From: Marinosulfonomonas sp.
GTDB taxonomy: Bacteria; Pseudomonadota; Alphaproteobacteria; Rhodobacterales; Rhodobacteraceae
Direction: 5' to 3'
NCBI GenBank assembly: GCA_026989405.1
Contig: JALSJL010000481.1
Coordinates: 1 to 8,087 of the forward strand
Length of the DNA: 8,087 nt
The notes beneath the pieces were generated by a model, which did not search any database, was not told the DNA's origin, and was given only the letters and a program-made list of their open reading frames with translations. Positions 5,670-8,087 of the stretch are shown one piece after another; the stretch's first letter is position 1; each line of letters opens with the position of its first letter. Position numbers and translations under genes: made by a program.

Positions 5670-6708
5670 CCCGCATCACCATGCCGAAAAGATCGCGCGG
5701 ATCATCCGGGTCGGCCAACATGTCAAGGTCCTGATAGTAATCGGTTCCCGTGATCTTCTCGCGCACATATCGAAGCGCCGAAAAATCCTCGATAGCGAAA
5801 CCGACGCTGTCAAAAAGCGTGATCTGGCGAGCCTCCGAGCGGCCCGGTTTTTCGCCGCGGATCACCTGCCACAATTCGGTGACGGGATAGTCCGCCGGCA
5901 GTTGCTGGATTTCGCCCTCGATGCGTGTCTGCGGGGGGTATTCCACGAAAATATCCGCGCGCAGCAGGATATCCCTGTGCAGTTCCGTCTTGCCCGGGCA
6001 ATCGCCGCCGATGGCGTTGATATGCACGCCGGCGCCAACCATGTTGTCCGTCAGGATTGTGGCGCATTGCTTGTCCGCCGTGCTGGTTGTGATGATCTGC
6101 GCGCCCTCGATCGCTTCTTCGGGCGAGGTGCATTGCACGACCTCAAGACCGCTTCCGGCCAGATTGCGCGCACATTTTTCGGTGGCGGCGGGGTCACTGT
6201 CATACAGTCGCACGGTGTCGATGCCGACCACCTGTTTCATCGCCAGGATCTGAAACTCGCTTTGCGCGCCATTGCCGATCATGGCCATGACCCGCGCGTT
6301 TTCCGGCGCGAGATGGCGCGCGGCCATGGCGGATGTGGACGCCGTTCGCAGCGCCGTCAGGATCGTCATTTCCGAAAGCAGCACCGGATAGCCGGTTTCG
6401 ACATCGGCCAGCAACCCGAAAGCCGTGACGGTCTGCAGGCCTTCGCGGGTGTTTTTCGGGTGGCCGTTGACATATTTGAAACCGTAGACCTCTCCATCCG
6501 AGGTCGGCATCAGCTCGATCACGCCTTGTGCCGAGTGGCTGGCCAGGCGCGGCGTCTTGTCGAAGACCTGCCAGCGGGCGAAATCGGCTTCCACGGCGTC
6601 GGTCAGATCAGCCAGCATTTTTTCAAGCCCGATGTGATGGACCAGCCGCATCATGTTTTCGACGCTGACAAACGGCACCATGGCCAACCGGGAAGGGGTA
6701 GGTTTCAT
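5653..6708 (-). CDS. ocd: Ornithine cyclodeaminase
   Basis: The enzyme turns L-ornithine into L-proline and ammonia using tightly bound NAD, taking the product of the upstream arginase. The 351-residue protein is of normal length. It shows YGFKYVNGHPKN (75-86), LLSEMTILTALRTASTSAMAARHL (about 110-133), the nucleotide-binding AMIGNGAQSEFQ (142-153), VRLYDSD (166-172), ITTSTADK (206-213) and the diagnostic HINAIGGDCPGKTEL (229-243). Asp236 there is the expected catalytic acid, and this motif favours true ornithine cyclodeaminase over mu-crystallin, alanine dehydrogenase or other family members. The ATG at 6708 has a good Shine-Dalgarno GGAGAC (6719 down to 6714). The site lies inside the 14-bp gap after the arginase stop, so the two genes form one operon. 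Confidence 0.95.
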   Translation of the reverse strand: MKPTPSRLAMVPFVSVENMMRLVHHIGLEKMLADLTDAVEADFARWQVFDKTPRLASHSAQGVIELMPTSDGEVYGFKYVNGHPKNTREGLQTVTAFGLLADVETGYPVLLSEMTILTALRTASTSAMAARHLAPENARVMAMIGNGAQSEFQILAMKQVVGIDTVRLYDSDPAATEKCARNLAGSGLEVVQCTSPEEAIEGAQIITTSTADKQCATILTDNMVGAGVHINAIGGDCPGKTELHRDILLRADIFVEYPPQTRIEGEIQQLPADYPVTELWQVIRGEKPGRSEARQITLFDSVGFAIEDFSALRYVREKITGTDYYQDLDMLADPDDPRDLFGMVMRARQDS

Positions 6709-6722
6709 GCTCGTCTCCGGGA

Positions 6723-7652
6723 TCAGTCAAAGGAACGGGTCGGGCGGTCGAAAACACGTCGACCAAGGGCGGAAGCGGCCAGATCAACCAGCACTTTCGC
6801 CGTCCGGCCGCGTTCATCGAGAAACGGGTTGAGTTCGACCAGGTCAAGCGAGGTCATGAGCCCGCTGTCGTGCAGCATTTCCATCACCAGGTGCGCTTCG
6901 CGCAGGGTGGCGCCGCCTGGAACGGTTGTCCCGACGGCCGGGGCCACCGTGGGGTCGAGAAAATCGACATCGAAAGACACATGCAATGCGCCGCCCTTGC
7001 TTGCGACACGCTCAAGAAATTTCCGGACCGGGCGGACGATCCCGCCTTCGTCGATGGCGCGCATGTCGTGATAGCTGATGGCGCTGTTCTCCAAGGCAAT
7101 CCGTTCCGCCCGGTCCACCGAACGAAGCCCAAGAATGCAGACGTTTTCCTGTATCACCGGTGCGTCGATCGGCGGAAACCCATCAAAGCCGGGCTGGCCG
7201 GTGGCATAGGCCAATGGCGTTCCGTGGAGGTTTCCCGACGTCGTGGTCCCTGGCGTGTGAAAGTCGGTGTGCGCATCGAGCCACAGAACAAACTGCGCCC
7301 GGCCCTGTTCGGCCGCGTGCGCCGCAACGCCGCTGAGCGAACCGAGCGACAGCGCATGGTCGCCGCCCAGAAAAATCGGGATGCCGCTGGCAATGGTTTG
7401 TCGGGCGGTTCGGGCGATCGTGGCCGTCCACTCGATTGTCTGCTGCAATCCGAAAGTCGCACCCTGCGGCGCGGGCTCGGGACGCGGGCTGGTGATGGCA
7501 AGATTGCCATGGTCGATGACACGATGGCCCAGTTCGAGCAAGGTCGCTTCGAGGCCAGCGGTGCGCATGGCGTCCGGGCCCATCAGGCAGCCGGCACGGC
7601 GTTTGCCGCTGTCAACGGGGGCGCCGACAAGGTGGCAGGTAACGGGGTCCAT
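6723..7652 (-). CDS. Arginase
   Basis: This manganese enzyme hydrolyses L-arginine to L-ornithine and urea in the cytoplasm. The 309-residue product carries every metal-ligand motif of the ureohydrolase family: FLGGDHALSLGS (94-105, His99), LWLDAHTDFHTP (123-134, Asp126, His128, Asp130) and HVSFDVDFLDP (224-234, Asp228, Asp230). SGNLHGTPLA (139-148) and the N-terminal GAPVDSGKRRAG (10-21) are arginase-like rather than agmatinase-like. The downstream ornithine cyclodeaminase supports arginine as substrate. Two adjacent ATGs exist at 7655 and 7652. GGAG lies three bases before the first and six before the second, so 7652 is preferred, with a difference of one Met. The frame is open further upstream, but that part is antisense to the regulator gene. 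Common symbols for bacterial arginases vary (arcA, rocF, argI), so none is given. Confidence 0.94.
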   Translation of the reverse strand: MDPVTCHLVGAPVDSGKRRAGCLMGPDAMRTAGLEATLLELGHRVIDHGNLAITSPRPEPAPQGATFGLQQTIEWTATIARTARQTIASGIPIFLGGDHALSLGSLSGVAAHAAEQGRAQFVLWLDAHTDFHTPGTTTSGNLHGTPLAYATGQPGFDGFPPIDAPVIQENVCILGLRSVDRAERIALENSAISYHDMRAIDEGGIVRPVRKFLERVASKGGALHVSFDVDFLDPTVAPAVGTTVPGGATLREAHLVMEMLHDSGLMTSLDLVELNPFLDERGRTAKVLVDLAASALGRRVFDRPTRSFD

Positions 7653-7763
7653 CATGATCTCCGACTTGTTTTTCGACGATAGCGCATGATTGTGGAAATC
7701 TCTGGTTGCATTTTCACCAGAATGATACTGAGAATGCCGGTCTGGACAAGGAAGGTGCTCAAA
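7653..7763. promoter_or_regulatory. Divergent control region between arginase and the Lrp/AsnC regulator
   Basis: The 111-bp gap contains the start signals of both genes. For arginase (minus strand) the best promoter is TTGTCC (7749 down to 7744), a 16-bp spacer and TATCAT (7727 down to 7722). For the regulator (plus strand) only a weak pair is seen: TTGCAT at 7706-7711, 18 bp, GAGAAT at 7730-7735. These boxes overlap the dyads listed separately, so a single bound regulator could affect both directions. Confidence 0.5.
7708..7737. promoter_or_regulatory. Candidate Lrp/AsnC operator: nested inverted repeats
   Basis: Outer dyad: GCATTTTCA (7708-7716) against TGAGAATGC (7729-7737), eight of nine positions symmetric, 12 bases apart. 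Inner dyad: CAGAATGATACTG (7718-7730), of the form CAG-n-AT-n-AT-n-CTG, centred on 7724. CAG and CTG ends around an A/T-richer centre recall the general form of Lrp-family sites (the E. coli consensus is 15 bp with YAG and CTR ends), although the spacing is two bases shorter. The inner dyad covers the predicted arginase -10 box. Binding by the adjacent regulator is inferred. Confidence 0.45.
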
Positions 7764-8087
7764 ATGGACGATCTGGATCAAAGGGTCATCGCCGCTTTGC
7801 GCCACAATGCACGGGCGTCGCTGTCTGAAATTGCCGGTGCTCTGTCGGTCTCGCGCGCAACGGTTCGCGCGCGCATTGAAAAGATGCAGCAATCCGGCGA
7901 AATCGTGGGCTTCACGGTCATCACCAGAGCAGACAGTGCAACGGCGCCGGTGCGGGGGCTGATGATGATCGGTATCGAGGGGCGGGGCGCCGACCGGATC
8001 ATCCGCCAATTGCGTGGGGTTTCGGAAATCACGGCCATTCACACCACGAACGGCCGTTGGGATCTGATCGTTGAAATTGCCACCGCC
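7764..8087 (+). CDS. Lrp/AsnC family transcriptional regulator, 5' part, cut by window edge
   Basis: The first 108 codons are present and the frame is still open at the window end. Residues 1-50 form the AsnC-type winged helix-turn-helix: LDQRVIAALRHNARASLSEIA (4-24), then the recognition-helix region LSVSRATVRARIEKMQQSGEI (27-47) and GFTVI (49-53). From about residue 63 the ligand-sensing RAM domain begins (VRGLMMIGIEG, later TTNGRWDLIVEIAT at 94-107). Start: ATG 7764 has GGAAGG at 7750-7755 eight bases ahead. A GTG at 7755 would be in frame but overlaps that site. It is divergent from arginase, and members of this family often control amino-acid catabolic genes beside them. A role as the arginine- or ornithine-responsive regulator of the arginase/ocd pair is likely but inferred. 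Confidence 0.92.
   Translation, partial: MDDLDQRVIAALRHNARASLSEIAGALSVSRATVRARIEKMQQSGEIVGFTVITRADSATAPVRGLMMIGIEGRGADRIIRQLRGVSEITAIHTTNGRWDLIVEIATA

Noticed and set aside
5395..7071. Very long open plus-strand frame (558 codons) running from the HNH gene through ocd and into arginase
   Set aside because: It crosses three well-supported genes, two of them on the other strand. Its composition is that of a shadow frame in G+C-rich DNA.
7656..8042. N-terminal extension of arginase up to 8042
   Set aside because: It is antisense to the Lrp/AsnC gene and not arginase-like. A proper Shine-Dalgarno sequence precedes the ATG pair at 7655/7652.

Overview
This window looks like ordinary chromosomal DNA from a high-G+C alphaproteobacterium. 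The order Rhodobacterales (Roseobacter/Rhodobacter relatives) is the best guess, from the aerobic-type CobB, CobA and CobK proteins, the overlapping cob genes, the arginase/ornithine cyclodeaminase pair with a divergent Lrp-type regulator, and the strong third-position G+C bias. The lineage is inferred; no marker gene is present. The window holds ten protein genes packed almost without gaps. Eight are complete, and one is cut at each edge. I see no RNA genes, mobile elements, prophage, CRISPR array or plasmid functions.

Left part (1-1735, minus strand): cobA (uroporphyrinogen-III C-methyltransferase) is followed by the first 293 codons of cobB (hydrogenobyrinate a,c-diamide synthase), joined by an ATGA start/stop overlap. 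The 118-bp gap at 1736-1853 separates them from a divergent unit on the plus strand.

Middle part (1854-4940, plus strand): cbiD, cobK, an AlkA-like DNA glycosylase and an acyl-protein-thioesterase-like hydrolase form one tight unit. All three junctions overlap by 1 or 4 bases. The first two genes belong to corrin-ring synthesis. The last two have no obvious link to it and appear to share its expression. After a 114-bp gap with its own promoter-like sequence comes a stand-alone HNH nuclease-fold gene (5055-5639).

Right part (5653-8087): arginase and ornithine cyclodeaminase are co-oriented on the minus strand, 14 bp apart. They would convert arginine to ornithine plus urea, and ornithine to proline plus ammonia. 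Divergent from them is the first part of an Lrp/AsnC regulator, the natural candidate to control the pair. The 111-bp gap between them contains two nested dyads, one of them over the best candidate arginase promoter.

There is no stretch above 300 bases without a gene. I found no clearly new system. The points most worth checking are the nearly identical promoter-like blocks before cbiD and the HNH gene, the possibility that cbiD is leaderless, the use of CbiD beside aerobic-type cob genes, the repair and hydrolase genes coupled to cobK, and the dyads between arginase and its regulator.
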